Positions 11,236-24,334 of a stretch of 64,000 nt of DNA are shown piece after piece. This DNA is from Metopolophium dirhodum (taxonomy: Eukaryota > Arthropoda > Insecta > Hemiptera > Aphididae): contig NC_083565.1 in assembly GCF_019925205.1 (NCBI RefSeq), positions 1,903,001 to 1,967,000 on the forward strand, read 5' to 3'. How positions within the stretch are numbered: the stretch's first letter is position 1; each line of letters opens with the position of its first letter. The notes beneath the pieces are model-generated. The model was not told the origin of the DNA. It did not search any database and saw nothing but the letters and a program-made list of their open reading frames with translations. Position numbers and translations under genes: made by a program.

Positions 11236-12070
11236 TCTATATTAATAAAAGGAAATGTTTGTGTCTGTGTATCCATAGTCGAGTCTATCTCATTCGTGGT
11301 TCTGAAATTTAGTACATAATACTTATCCTGTGCACCTCGAAGCTAATTTTGCATTTTAAAAAATGGTCTTACACAGGAATTAGGTTGGCTCACGAAAAAC
11401 GAATATTTATTTGTTTGAATTATTGAGTTTCCATTGGTTATGAAAAATACGATTATAATTTGACATGAATGTAGTATTTTATACTTGGTCAAAACCACTG
11501 AAATTACTGAGTTTAAGATATGTGTATTTTACATTTAACGGAGATTAATACAAGGTAGCTCCATTGGTATTATTTAAATTGTCATGGGCAACACCATGCT
11601 GCAAAATCAGCTATAGTTAATGAATATATCTGCTATATTCTAAAATCAAAAACCTAAAATCTAAATCAGATGAGCCTTATGAAAATTTACAGTTTTCCAC
11701 CGATTTTCGTCAACAGATTCGGAAAAATTCAGTGTCATAAGCTACTTTTTATTTATACTTTTCACTTTTTAATACATACATTTTGAGTACACAGTCGACT
11801 CGCGAAAAACCATAATTTTTTTAAATTTATATATTTTTCCCAGATATTGGTTATATAGAATATAAAATAGTTATTTTGATTGGATATTATTATAGACCTG
11901 TAGGTATTTTGTGTTTTTCAAAAACAACCTAAACGGCCAAACAATTGCAGTGTTAATAAACTGTGCAGAATATGAAAATCAATTTATACATTTAACGGAG
12001 CATGAGACAGGGTAAATCCACTGGCATTATTCAATTTGTCACGGGCAACGCCGCGCAGGATCAACTATAG
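11236..12070 (+). mobile_element. Non-autonomous Helitron with two 3' ends
   Basis: The left end begins TCTATATTAATAAAAGG directly after an A, as expected for Helitron insertion between A and T. The right end contains a GGGCAACGCCGCGC-type tract and finishes with CTATAG before a T. This resembles the usual GC hairpin followed by CTAG but is not the exact terminus. A related 3' end occurs inside at 11534-11616 (TTTAACGGAG... to CTATAG) and again at 11990-12070, so either a second Helitron is nested or the 3' end was duplicated. No Rep/helicase coding sequence is present. Confidence 0.6.
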
Positions 12071-12235
12071 TGTATAATACATTATTATTATGTGCGCGCC
12101 CGTTAATATACACGTACGTACTCTTCACGGCAGTATAATAATAATAATTTAATATTATATAATATATATACATATTATACATAAACATAATATATTATAC
12201 ATAAACATAATATAATATATTATTATAATATACCG

Positions 12236-12560
12236 AGGAGCACTCGACGGCGGCGGCGTAAGTATGACGTAAAGCGATAAGTACTTGTTGCTTCACTCGC
12301 GTCCTGCACGTGTCCAGCACGCTCCGGCACTCGGGTTTCCGCGACCGTTTTGACGTCAACGGACACTCGACGCGAGTGCCTCGCCCCGCGCGCATCGCCG
12401 GCGTAGATCTGCGCGCCGCCGCGGCACTCCTCTATACTTCCGAACCGGCCGCGACAATAATTTGTTTTTATCGTGACGGTTTTGCGGGCGCGCGTGCGAT
12501 GACGACACGACGACGGTGTGTGTGTGTGTGTGTTTGTCGACGGCATTATTGTGCTCGATC
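12236..12560. promoter_or_regulatory. CpG-rich island, possible promoter
   Basis: This block is sharply richer in G+C and CpG than its surroundings and ends in a GT microsatellite at about 12517-12535. Open frames exist on both strands but overlap each other, are arginine-rich and show no domain, so they look like composition effects. It could be a promoter or first exon of a gene whose body I cannot find. That is inference from composition only. Confidence 0.3.
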
Positions 12561-15500
12561 GTTATAGTTTATACGATCTACTGTAATCATATAAATTTTA
12601 ATATGCACTACACAGCCCTTATGCATCAAAGTAACCGTCGTGTGCGGAGTTTGGAGTTGTTTTTTTTTGACACACTGCACCCCCTAATAATGCCACATTT
12701 TCAATGTTTTATATTTTTTATTTCAATCATACTATTGATATTTATATCATTAACGGGACCGGCCCATAGGAAAAAATATAATTACCCGTTAAATTCAACG
12801 ATTAGACGGTGAAAGAGCTAGGGGTCCAGTATTGACATAACCATGGTCACCTGTCGCGAACGTCTAGCTGGCTCATTTTTTTCAAATCATTTGAGGTGCA
12901 CGTATAGTACTATGAATAGAATAATATAGAATGTGTAAACGATGACTTGGGAAACGCGCATCTACGTTCGACGTTATAGTATGGTCTATATACGTTCGAC
13001 CAATGAATCAGTCGTGTAAGTCTCTCGCTGTGACTGAATCATAATATATTTATTAATATATAGTTGTGGGGTGGATTTTAAATATTTAATATGAATCCAA
13101 CGAATCATAAAAAAGTGTATGTTGAACACGTTCTAATCGAATATACAGTCTTGCGCTGTTTATATTTTCCATGCGACAGAGCTGCATATTCAAGAATAAA
13201 GTGGACTGCAAAGATCACAATATTATACAATAGTGTTCACTGCTTAAACAAACAACATGAACGCCTTAAATTCGATTTTACGTAGTGGAATTTTGCAATG
13301 TTGCTCATTATACTAACGGAATATTATACGTGTATCATGTATGGGGATTATCGTTGTAGCACAATTATATACAGTTGGCACATATTCGCGGTGGGCGTTT
13401 TATTTTGCACGTTTCGTGGGTGTTCACAGGACTTACAAAATAACGACAAAAAAAAATTGTTGCAGAAACAAAGCCTACTCTTTAACATTTTTTGATTAAC
13501 AATAATATAATATATAAAATAAAAATGTGTATTTAGATTAATATATAATATAATCAATATAGATTATGAAATAGTCATGACCGGCAAAACATTTTTTTAT
13601 TATTTAGTAATATTTACATGCCTACGCTTTTTTATATTATATATATTATATTTGACGTTTACATGAACAAATCGATACTAATTTCTTTCGAAAAATAGAC
13701 TTATATCACTTGTAATTTATAAATAACAATCAATAGTATACTTTGTAGTTCTGATGAATTATATATTTAATAGCAACCTATCTTTTATTAGTAATAAACT
13801 AATAAATAGTAATATATGAGCATAATAAAACGATAACCGAGAGTCAACATTAAACAGTAGGTATATAGAAAAAAAAAGCGACGCTCTAGAAAATATTGTT
13901 AATTTTTCGTATATGAAAATAATGTTGGTGTCTGTACTGTCTTATAATTTGAAAACAAATAAAACTTTCGAATCATTACGATGCGCGATGTTTGAAATAT
14001 TGAGTTTATGCTATGTTATTATTATTTATTACCATACTTACAATATATATATGGGATACGCAAACTAGTTTTTTTGTAGTATAGTTTTGCCTAAAGGTAT
14101 ATTACAATAATTGACTACTGTACCTATCGTAATGATATATATATAACAAATAACAATAATAATAATAATGTGATTGATTATATTGTATTAACGTACGACT
14201 AGAGACTCGCACGCACTATTAATATTTTATTATTATCGTCCACGTCATAGTCAAATGAATCGCGATCGTTGTGAACCACTGGCGTAAAACTTATTATTTA
14301 TATGGCTATACATTCGTAACGCTTATATAACTCAGGGGTGTAACCTGCAGGGGAAGACCGAGAGGATTGTAGCCTTCCCAGAAATGTCTGAAAAAGTTTA
14401 AAAATGCTTCCAGTGCAGATCTGTGAACGTAGGTATATGTAACGTAATATGACGTAACTATATATATATGTATTAAAATTGCATGAAGGTTATCAATGGA
14501 GTAAAAACACGGGGGAGAGGGTGTCCAACCCTCCCCCTTGACATTTTAATTAATGTAGAATGTATATGTATAAAAAATAAAATTAATATAATTTTTTTTT
14601 ATATAACCTCCCTTTGTAAATATCTGTGCCACTGAAGGTTACTGCAAAATTTCTAAATGTTATATTATTAAAATAATAGTATGTATATCCATGGAATCAG
14701 TATATCCTAGTTAAGCGGCTTAACACAAGCCTCCCATGTATAACAAATCATCAGCCCTCGTGTAGAGCCCCCTCCCCCCCTGAAAAAAGCAAAATTTTAT
14801 CTACGACACAGGCGTATGTCTTCAATATAATATATATATATATACAATTAATATTTTGTTACTATATTATGATATGGATGTTACTGTGTTATAAAAATGT
14901 CAACGACGCGTGTAATTCCTTTTTTCGCGGTCTTGCGGTTAGCTCGCGGCTCGGACACTATATATATATATATTATATATATATCGTCGACCGTGACCCA
15001 GTTAAAATATTATATTATATACATAATATTATACCATGTACATGAGTACATGACGCGTATACCCCACATAATAATATTACTATATAGATAAGGCGACGAG
15101 AATAGCGCGCTATTGTATGTATATAGTCACGAAACTAGATATTATTTGGCGGCGAACCGTTCGCTGTACGCTCAAACGCCGTTTGCACGTCGTGAAATAT
15201 AATCGGTAATAATGTTTTAACGAGATACGCGCGTCGCTGAATATAGTATAATATTATCATAATTACCGACCGTGCCGCCGTGGTAGTTTTCACCGATTCG
15301 CGTCCGTCGTCGCTGCACGACGGCCAAAAAAAAAAATAAATAGCCAGACAGGACGTTATGCGCGCACACACGTCACAATATATTATAATAATATACCGAG
15401 CGATTATCGAGTGGAGTCGCTACGGACAAGAATACACCGAGTCACTATGGCGCTCGTCTCCCGCTTGCGTTTACGGGTTTCAGTGTGGTTTTTCGCAGTG

Positions 15501-16900
15501 ACATTAAATCCGAAAGCGGCAGCAGCGAACATAGAATATTGTAATCGTATTTTTCGAAAAGAAAAACGGTCCGGAGAGGGGAGTCCGGTTTTAATATACA
15601 AATATGATTACAAAATATGAAGTAGGTACCATATAGGTACGTTTCCACGACCCCCACAAAATGTTATATTAAAATAGCGTACCTATGTATGAATATTAAT
15701 AAATCGGGGCTTACTTCTATGCGAGTAACATTTACGGAGTTCGTAATGGGTAGTACGGATAGTGTGTAACGACTAATTTAATTTCTGCAGACAATATTCA
15801 CACAATTTTAATAAATAACAAAAATATGATAATTCGATAACATAAATAATATTTGATAACATATTTTTAAGTTTATTCGATGGCCGTGATATATGAGAGT
15901 AATTTATTAGTTATATGGCTGAGACCACTGCACTATCCGATAATTAATTCTAACAACGGTGTATACGTGTACCTAATTTAAATCATTTAAAAATGTAAGC
16001 AAGGCTACAGGTTACAAAAATATGTATGGTCATTTTTATCTAAATAAAAAGGGCGAATCCCCCCCCCCCCCCATACGTTCTTGTGCAGGGCTGTAGTAAA
16101 TCCGTGTAATACAAAAAAATAGACCCCTCCTACGTGACTATAATATGTACTATGCTTATAGAGAAGTTAGTGGAGATACGATCGAAAACCGTTGTTCCTC
16201 ATCCATATAATACACAATTATAGTGTCTAATTAGCACCATTGTATTATATAATATAATCGATTAGATCGCAGAGTTTTGTTGGAAACGCATAACACAGCT
16301 GCGCAGAAGTGCAATAAACTGCAGATATAAATAAAGAAATCCGTGTGCAAGATGCGTAATATTATAGTGTTTTCGGCTTGGGTGGAAATAAGACTTGCGG
16401 GTTGTTATTACACACAACCTACACACACGCACATAATATAGGCATATTAAACAATATATGCAAACAATCGAAATAAAGAACGGAAAATAGTATAATATAT
16501 ATTATATATAGCACGGAAGAGAGAAAGAAGAAAATCCTATATAATATGATAATATAATAATATAATATAATATCCTCTCTATATATGTGTAGCGGTGAAA
16601 AAAAAAGTGAAAAGGCTTAAAAGGACCGTCGGCGTCGTCGGGTCGTGTGAATCTTAGTCGGTCTCGCACGCGCTTGTTGTATACACATCGCACACACACA
16701 CAAGCACGTCGTAATATATTATACACGCGCGGTACGTGCGCTGAACAAAAAAAAAAACAACTCTTGTCTTCGTCTCACTCGTGTGAGCACACACACACGC
16801 GCTTAACGTGTACACCGTAATATAGGTACGTGCACATCTGGCACACACACAATAATAATAATAATAATAATATAATGTATATAATAATATAATATTATGC
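12561..16900. other. Intergenic, AT-rich, no gene recognised
   Basis: This long stretch has many TATAT and ATA runs, a C-run at about 16060, and a moderately GC-rich patch at 15130-15610 whose open frames overlap on both strands without domain signal. A repeat-like piece with 'ctcccc' tracts lies around 14330-14800. I found no splice-consistent exon chain. Confidence 0.45.
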
Positions 16901-16904
16901 GAAG

Positions 16905-17480
16905 GAGATTGCGCGCGCGCGCGCGCGAGCGGTCGCGCTATGCGGGCCGGGTGGGGTGGCGGGAAGGTGTACGATTATTATAAGGAGCCCGCTGCATTCC
17001 CACGGTAACGACTACACGACGACGGCACGGGGCACCGGTTCTCTTTCCGAAAACGTTTCCCACGCTGCCGCCGACCAGAAGCAACGAGCAGCAGCAGCAG
17101 CAGCAGCAGGAGCACACACACACACACACACCGGCAGCAGCCGTTTCTCTCTTCTCGCCGCCGCCCTTCACTGAGATCACGACGACGACGACGAGCCGGC
17201 GGCACACCGCACACCACATACATAATGTTGTGTGTTATTATTATTTTCTTCGTGATTTCTCCTCTCCTGTCTCTCTCTCTCACTCTCTCTCTCTCTCTCT
17301 GCGTCTCTCTCTCTCTCTCTTTCTACGTCTCTCTCTCTCTCTCTCTCTCTCTCTGTCCATACCTGTTCCTCTCTGTCCACCACTGTCTACCCGTCTCTTT
17401 CCCTGCGCGTTATCCGAGTGCGTATCTCTCTCCCTCCGTCGCTCCGTTACTCCATATACGTGTATCGCGTGCGTGTGTGT
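16905..17480. repeat. Cluster of simple repeats: CG, CAG, CA, GAC, CT
   Basis: The block includes (CG)n at about 16912-16927, (CAG)n at 17089-17109, (CA)n at 17113-17131, (GAC)n at 17177-17192 and long (CT)n runs at 17263-17354. GC content is high between the repeats. The CT runs leave several frames open on both strands (17225-17713 plus, 16978-17383 minus); these are low-complexity Leu/Ser/Arg/Glu frames and not credible proteins. Such GAGA/CT-rich DNA is common around insect promoters and 5' leaders, so a nearby start site is possible. Confidence 0.7.
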
Positions 17481-17713
17481 TTATATTATTGTTGTGCTGT
17501 GTATACGTTACGATAATGATTATCGTAGCGCCCCGGAGGGCACGCGTGCCCCTGTCGATCCCCCCGCGACTTTATTTTCTCGGATTTTTTTTCCGCTCGG
17601 CGCACGTTCTCGATTTTTCCTACGGGTATGTATCGCCTACGCGTCGTCGGGTCCGCGATATGCAGTGGCAACAACTACACTACCCACCTAATATATTATA
17701 TTGGATATTATGA

Positions 17714-20700
17714 TGTGTATATAGGCGGATTAACTTAAATCTATAGTGCATAATAATATGTTCTACGCGAGACACGAGTCAACGTTAAGAACGTTAATAG
17801 TTGTTAATGTGGTTAACAAACGATATAATATTTAACTCGAAAAATTTCAAGTCTATATTAGGTATATTAGGTAGAACATAATATCAACTTGGCTCCACGA
17901 GAAATAAGTCAATTAATTGTTTTTATAATCATCACCTAAGTCACATAATATTATAGCGTAATAATCATGACTGCTTAGCAACTTTTAATTTTATTTTTAA
18001 ATAACTTAATATTTTGTTAAAGACGCAATCTACTACTAGTTGAATTATTAAGTTGAATAGAAAACCACCTAACTAGTTATGTGTAACAGTTTTAAAAAAA
18101 TCAAATATTATTAATCTATAGACAATTTTAGCTCATCAACTGAAAAAAGTAAATTGACAGTTCTCATTCCCGATAACCGGTGTTAGTAAAAAAAATTGAA
18201 CATTATATAAGGAAATATTATTAAATTTACCGGTTGCAGTACAATTTTTTTTGTTGTAAAGAGTTATAAAAACCACATACAGGTATATATACTTATATAC
18301 TATATTATTAGTTACTACGGTATACATGTAGTTATATAAACACAGTATATATATATAATATGTATAAGTAGTACATTATATAGTATAAAATATATATCAT
18401 TATACCATGTCCATTATAATTATCATTTTATCATATTCGTGTGGAAAAGTAAAATTAATTATTCATCGTATATGTATTACCTACCTCAAAAAATGTATCT
18501 TGCATTTGCAAAGAAAATTTGTAATTGAAAGTGTTCGATTGGTGCGTGAAATTGTATTTGGGTACTCTTAGCTCGTCGGGTCTCTGCTATGACTCTATAT
18601 AAAGGTTAGGGTATAATAATATAGTATATATTATAGTAGGTATAGGACAGCTATAGTATACAACATACATACATAGAGATCACGTGCAAATCTTCTTTTT
18701 CTGTCTCGTCGATAATGTTATCATATAATTTAACTCATAATTTTATACAGGTGTAGGTATGATACAATACGCGACCACTGCAGCGGGGCATGCTAATATA
18801 CATAGGTGCGCTATATTATATACTTACAAGTTATGTATAGGTAATAAATAGCGACGCATTGTGCACGCGTGCTTAGAGACCCGCGAGGAGACAATAGGTT
18901 TGATTTTATCCGTTCGGCCGCCATACAGAAACGCGCACGGGTTGGCCGCCGGGCGAATTTTTTTTTATATTTTCTGCTCGACAGCCGACGCCAAATGTTC
19001 CGGAACGAAAACCGCAGAACGCCAACGATTAAATAGACGCCGCCGCCGCGTATATATTATTATTATTATATAATATACGTCATCATAACGTGTTGGTACC
19101 ACACTGTTGTAGTTCACGTGTGGTGTTTATACTCTGGTTCTATAATGATTATTATATGCCGCCGATATAGCATATAGGTGGTAGGTATATAGAAAAAAAA
19201 CTAATAATTTATTCCGAATCTTATTTATTTTTTTCCGTCCGAATAAAATATATTATAATGGTAAACACGATTTCAGATTTTTCGGGCTCGAAATAATGTG
19301 CTTCAGTTGTAGGTATAATACCATTATACGCGCGTGTTTTCTTTTATAGTCAAGGACAACCGAGGTTTTATTTTTTTTTACAGTCGTGAAATTCGCTGAA
19401 AGGTTTCCTGCCCGAATTTCATTGACGGCGATACCTTGGCACACATATAACATAGGTATAGCTGCTGTTGTCATACGTATTATTATTATTATCGTCGTCA
19501 CCGCTCCGGTCTAGTGCGTGTTTTTTTTTTAACCTTTTTATGAAACAAAATATAAAACGAAGATAACATCCCGACATACCGAGTATTTCGAATTGGATAA
19601 GAGACCGAATTACAAAAAAAAAAAAAGGAATAATATTATAATAACGGACGTATAATATTTGTTGTCGCTATTTAAGCCCACGTCCAGTTTCTGGTTTCAC
19701 ATTTATTATAATATTAACATATTGACGTAAGCAATATAAAATATTAATATACAATAACATTGATATTGATTATATTGTGTATTATATATTTATATTCGAT
19801 TATGACTTCAGTATAAATAAGTTTAATATTATAAAATATGTATGTACCTGGTACAGTCAAACAAATGTATCAACGATTAATTTTTAGTAGACGTTGTCAT
19901 CAATATACTATATTAGATATTATATAATTTTTTTAAATTAGGTTTTTTGTATAAATTATTTGTATATATTTGTATATTTATGCGTGTGCGATAATAATAA
20001 TAATATCATGTTATGCGATGAATACATAATATCTATAAATGTAGCCTATATTAATTGTTTGGTTACACGTTTTAAATTCCTAACTCACTCGCCGTGTTTC
20101 GATTGATCGAATTATCGACGACTTTTTAACACGGTTTTGAATAAGATTTAATTTTTGAAGTAGTGGAGTGTAGGATTTGGCCAATTGCAGATATCGGACA
20201 TCTATACATAATAATTAATAGTATAATAATGTATAGTATTATACACTATACAGAATACCTGTATAATGTTATAGTTAGGAAATTTTGAGTTTTGAATGAA
20301 TGATTTCGATAATATGTTCATGGATGGTTTAATTTTTAATTTTACGTTTTTCACACTTTTCAATAGATGGCCAACGCAAGTCCAAAGGTTAACGCACTAT
20401 CGTTATACTTGTTGATAGGTATATTCATGTACGATATAGATTTTTACGTTATGGACAAATCAACAGGTCATAATATATATTATAAAATATATATTTATAC
20501 AATACGTAATAAGCATGGTTGACAGCGCAGGCTATATATCTACAACGAACGAAATATTATATAATAATTAATAATAATATATTATAGGCACATAGCACTT
20601 AAATTAAATCCACGTGATGGACGTTCATGTGACGAAATATCACACTGATGGTAACATGGTGAATATCTGTTATTCACTCCTCTCCCATTCGAGCGTCGAG

Positions 20701-22780
20701 CTATACTTTTTTTATTCGGCTTATATTTTATAGATTACAATATTCATAATGTAAATTATGAATAAATATATATTAAATTTTTTTATGATTTTATCTGAAG
20801 TTTTGAAGAATTACGGACCAAATGCATAAGAAATTTCTTGTCTAGTTTAATCTGTGAATGAATAAAATGGTCTATAAAGTTATTTAAAGTGATATGCGAC
20901 TTATGATAATATACATATTGTCCAATGATTATAGTTTATTGTTTATAAATGTCTAAATGTATCATCATCGTTACTAGTTGACAATAAAGTACCTTGCATT
21001 ATATACAAATATTGTTAGCTTACATTTCCCCTTCACCTTATGAGTATATATTTATAAAATTTAAATACCGTGGCTTTCATTTTTATCCGAACGATGTTTA
21101 AAAAAAATTGGTGATTTAATTAGGTGACTCATTAATTAATAACTATTATTGCAAGTATTTATTTCTATCATGTATGCGTGTGAGGCGTTTTCTGTGTTAA
21201 AAAAAAAAACATCATACCGAGAAGGTGAATAACACCTCATAAGGTTCATATCCTGAATATACCCCTCCCCTGCTCCCTTGACCAACAATAACCATAAATG
21301 AAATAGCATGATAATATAACCTACACATCCGTCGTTTTTTTATTTATTTATCAACGTGCACAACGAATTCGGTTGTTTGCAAAATTATACAAATGTTTTA
21401 TGTAAACACGACAATAATTTATTTTAACAATACCTCTAAAATCTATTTTACAATGTTATCGATGTCCCGAAATGACGTCGTATGTATAATTTTATTTACA
21501 GCGTTTGTATATTGTAATAATAGCAATATATTATAATAAATAATAATAATTATTATTATTCCGTATTCTATACCGCAGTACAACGATAGTCGACGATTTT
21601 TCGCATATTATTTCAACTAAAAAAATTTAATGCGTAGTTAATTCTCCTCGACGACAACAATAACATTCGTTTTTCAAACGCCCCCTGACCGACTGTTATC
21701 GGATACCGTCACCACGAATGTCGCACGCACATGGCAGTTTGTGTTGGCAAAAATCGATCGTACATAATAATAGTAATTATATCGCAATAATTATGTTCTA
21801 TATTATAAAATAACAATGCCATAGTCGTAGGTAGTGTGTATAGGCGATTGTCTAGTCAAATTATTGCCTAATCGAGACACTGCGACGTCTAGTCGTCTAG
21901 ACCTGCGTGACTGCGGAATGTTTGTTATTGTACCAGGTATCGACGAGCGTGTTTTCACCATAGTATATGGCCAGTATAGATACGACAGCGAAATACAATT
22001 TTAACAACTGCGTTTAACCTCTGAGGGCGATTTGGAACGGTGGTGATAACCGTGGTTAATGATAAACAATATAATAATAATATTATTATACCGTCCGGTC
22101 GTCAAATCACGCGGACGCGTTTTGTCACCTACATCGCGAGAAAACTATAAAAAAAAAATACCTCAAGATATCGTATGTACATCAGACGATGACGTGCGAC
22201 GCATGTATATACTGTGTTGTAACTTGTATCGCATAATAATTATATTTTATACTTGCCAGTATACAGCGTACATGTGTATTATACCTTGTACCTGCAGTAG
22301 GTATACGCTGTGTCTGGTCGACATTATAATTTATAATAACGATAATAATATGATATACCCACACGAGTTCCTATATACACCAAACGACTGCTGCACGCGT
22401 CATTGTACACTCATTAAAATATTCGGCGAACACAAACGCTGTAATGATAGTCAAATAATATTCTGATCCAGTTTTAACGATGTCCTCCTGCACTGCGCAT
22501 GTAACTAACAGCTATCTATAATCATCTATATGTGTATACTTACTGTATATAGTATACGCGTTTTATATACATTACCACTATAATAATAATATATATGAAC
22601 TCAAGTAGTCGGTTACCTATTTAATATACCTCTATATAATTTACCTGTGTATATAGTTAACTCAACAATAATAACAATAATAATAATATACACAAAAATA
22701 TGAACTGGAATAGGAATGACCCGTGGTCGGGTGCCGGCAATATCTACAGTATAGACAACAACGTGTTTAAAATCAATTGA
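17714..22780. other. Intergenic, no gene recognised
   Basis: AT-rich DNA with scattered microsatellites. A GC-richer patch at about 18840-19040 and another near 21650-21900 show no coding logic. The 135-codon plus frame at 22059-22466 is full of Ile/Tyr/Cys with no domain and lies in ATA-rich sequence, so I do not call it. Confidence 0.45.
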
Positions 22781-22791
22781 TTTTTTTCAAT

Positions 22792-22797
22792 TTTATT
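22792..22797 (-). terminator. Candidate polyadenylation signal for the 166-aa gene
   Basis: AATAAA occurs on the minus strand about 660 bases after the stop of the gene at 23455-24089, followed by a GTTG-containing stretch. It is the nearest minus-strand AATAAA I noticed, but a variant hexamer closer to the stop cannot be excluded. Confidence 0.3.
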
Positions 22798-23454
22798 TAT
22801 AACAAAGGAACACAATATAATATAATATAATATAAACATTATCAGTCAACAACCGCAGTTAGTTGTAGATAACTGCAGCTATTAAAATTGAATCACAGAA
22901 TCGCTGTTGAAAAAACAATTATTTATCACAAATACAATAATAATGCATACGACAGCGTTTTATATACATACAAATTCGTAATACGTTATTGTACAAATAT
23001 TTTTTTAAAAACAAAAATAAAAATATAATTGTTAAGTCTTAAGTACATATAAAAAAAAAATCAATATATTATAATGATAATCAGTAAAGAATCGCAAGAC
23101 GATAAAATATCTTTCATATAAACAAAGTTAAATCTAATAATATAATTTGTATATAATAAATATTATATATTCGCTGATCGAAATTGATCAATATAGTGCG
23201 ATAAATATATAATATATTATTATACGAACACGTTTACAGGTGGTAAAAATGGTTTACACTGTTTAGAGATCCCAGTATTATAAATACCACAAAAAAACAT
23301 AAAAATAAAAAATAAAAAATAAAAATACACACGCACGCAAACACACATTATATACATGTATAGTATAATAAATTATAGAAACGAGTTTTGAGCAATTTGT
23401 GAAAGACTTTCGGGGGCGGACGGACGAGACGGACGACAGCAACTTGGTGCACTA

Positions 23455-24089
23455 TTAGTACCTGCAGGGTTGCTGTCTCTGGGGCGTCTGTTGGCTGGTG
23501 AATGATGGTCGGCCGGCGGTGCGGGAGTCCGATTCGAACCAGAAATCGCGGGACATGTAGTACCCGGCCTCCGGCAACAAAGATACGAGCTGCCTGCGGT
23601 CGGCGGGTCGGAGTTCCTCGAACGACATGCCCAGTCCGGACTCGATGCTGACCGTGTCCGAGTAATAGTCGTCCTCGTCGTACACGACCGCCTGTGATAG
23701 CTTGCGTTCGATGTACTCGTTCTGAAGGTTCTCCAGCTCTTCGGGTGATAGGCCCCGCGGGTCCAGAGCCGAACCGTCCTGTTGGGCGGCCGGAGTCACG
23801 GCGTTCCGGCGGCACAACGCTCTCAGTATCGGTTTGATAGTCTGTAAACAAGAGAAAATAATTCCGTTAGATATGGTATAAGTGATGAACGGCGCAAAGA
23901 TATAATATTGCGTATATCGGATGCGGACAGTTATGTAATAATAATAATATTATGTGTATATGATGCGACGCTTACCTTGTTGATTTTGTGCATTTTTCGG
24001 GCGACGAAAGACCGTTTCTTGTGGACGGCCTCCCAGTTGGTAGAGTTTTGCATGTGTTCGAAGTCGAAGCTGTTTGACAGATAAGCCAT
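23455..24089 (-). CDS. Two-exon gene, 166-aa protein of unknown function
   Basis: Exon 1 is 24089-23976 (38 codons) and exon 2 is 23841-23455 (128 codons plus stop), both in phase 0. The intron (23975-23842) has a GTAAGC donor and a TTTACAG acceptor after a pyrimidine tract. The protein starts MAYLSNSFDFEHMQ. It has a basic stretch at the exon junction (KKRSF...RKMHKINK), then an acidic segment (YDEDDYYSD), and ends with a Gln/Pro/Ser-rich tail. I see no signal peptide, membrane segment or known catalytic motif, and I do not recognise the family. Coding GC content is far above the flanks, the splice sites are clean, and a TATA box plus initiator sits upstream, so it is very likely a real, regulated host gene. 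It is probably a small intracellular protein. Confidence 0.8.
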
Positions 24090-24296
24090 TTTATCGCGGT
24101 TTGTATATGTATCGGATCCGGAAGTAAATATACAACGAATGATAACGAACGACGATATTATAATAATAACAAAAACAATATTATTGTGACACTGTTGGTA
24201 GTTTTCACGACGACGATGATAACACTGATGAGATACTGTGTACTGTGATAAGGGCGACGACGTGTGATGTGCTCGGTATGCCGTTCGACGGAGTAC

Positions 24297-24331
24297 TGTT
24301 GCCTGTCGATCGGGCGGCGGGCTCTTTTATA
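24297..24331 (-). promoter_or_regulatory. TATA box and initiator of the 166-aa gene
   Basis: TATAAAA reads on the minus strand from 24331 to 24325 within a GC-rich surround, so it is not part of the general AT background. An initiator-like ACAGT has its A at 24297, 34 bases downstream of the first T of the box, which is within normal spacing. The 5' leader would be about 208 bases. A focused TATA promoter suggests a stage- or tissue-regulated gene. Confidence 0.6.
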
Positions 24332-24334
24332 GGG

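Noticed and set aside
12195..12567. Arg-rich ORFs in the 12.3-kb CpG island
   Set aside because: Three frames on two strands are open over the same bases, as expected from stop-codon scarcity in GC-rich DNA.
17225..17713. 162- and 153-codon plus-strand ORFs
   Set aside because: Low-complexity Leu/Ser frames produced by (CT)n runs, open in several frames at once, with no domain.
18596..18604. TATATAAAG as a plus-strand TATA box
   Set aside because: It lies in strongly AT-rich sequence with no initiator at proper spacing and no exon downstream.
22059..22466. 135-codon plus-strand ORF
   Set aside because: Tyr/Ile/Cys-rich, in ATA-rich DNA, with no splice context or domain.
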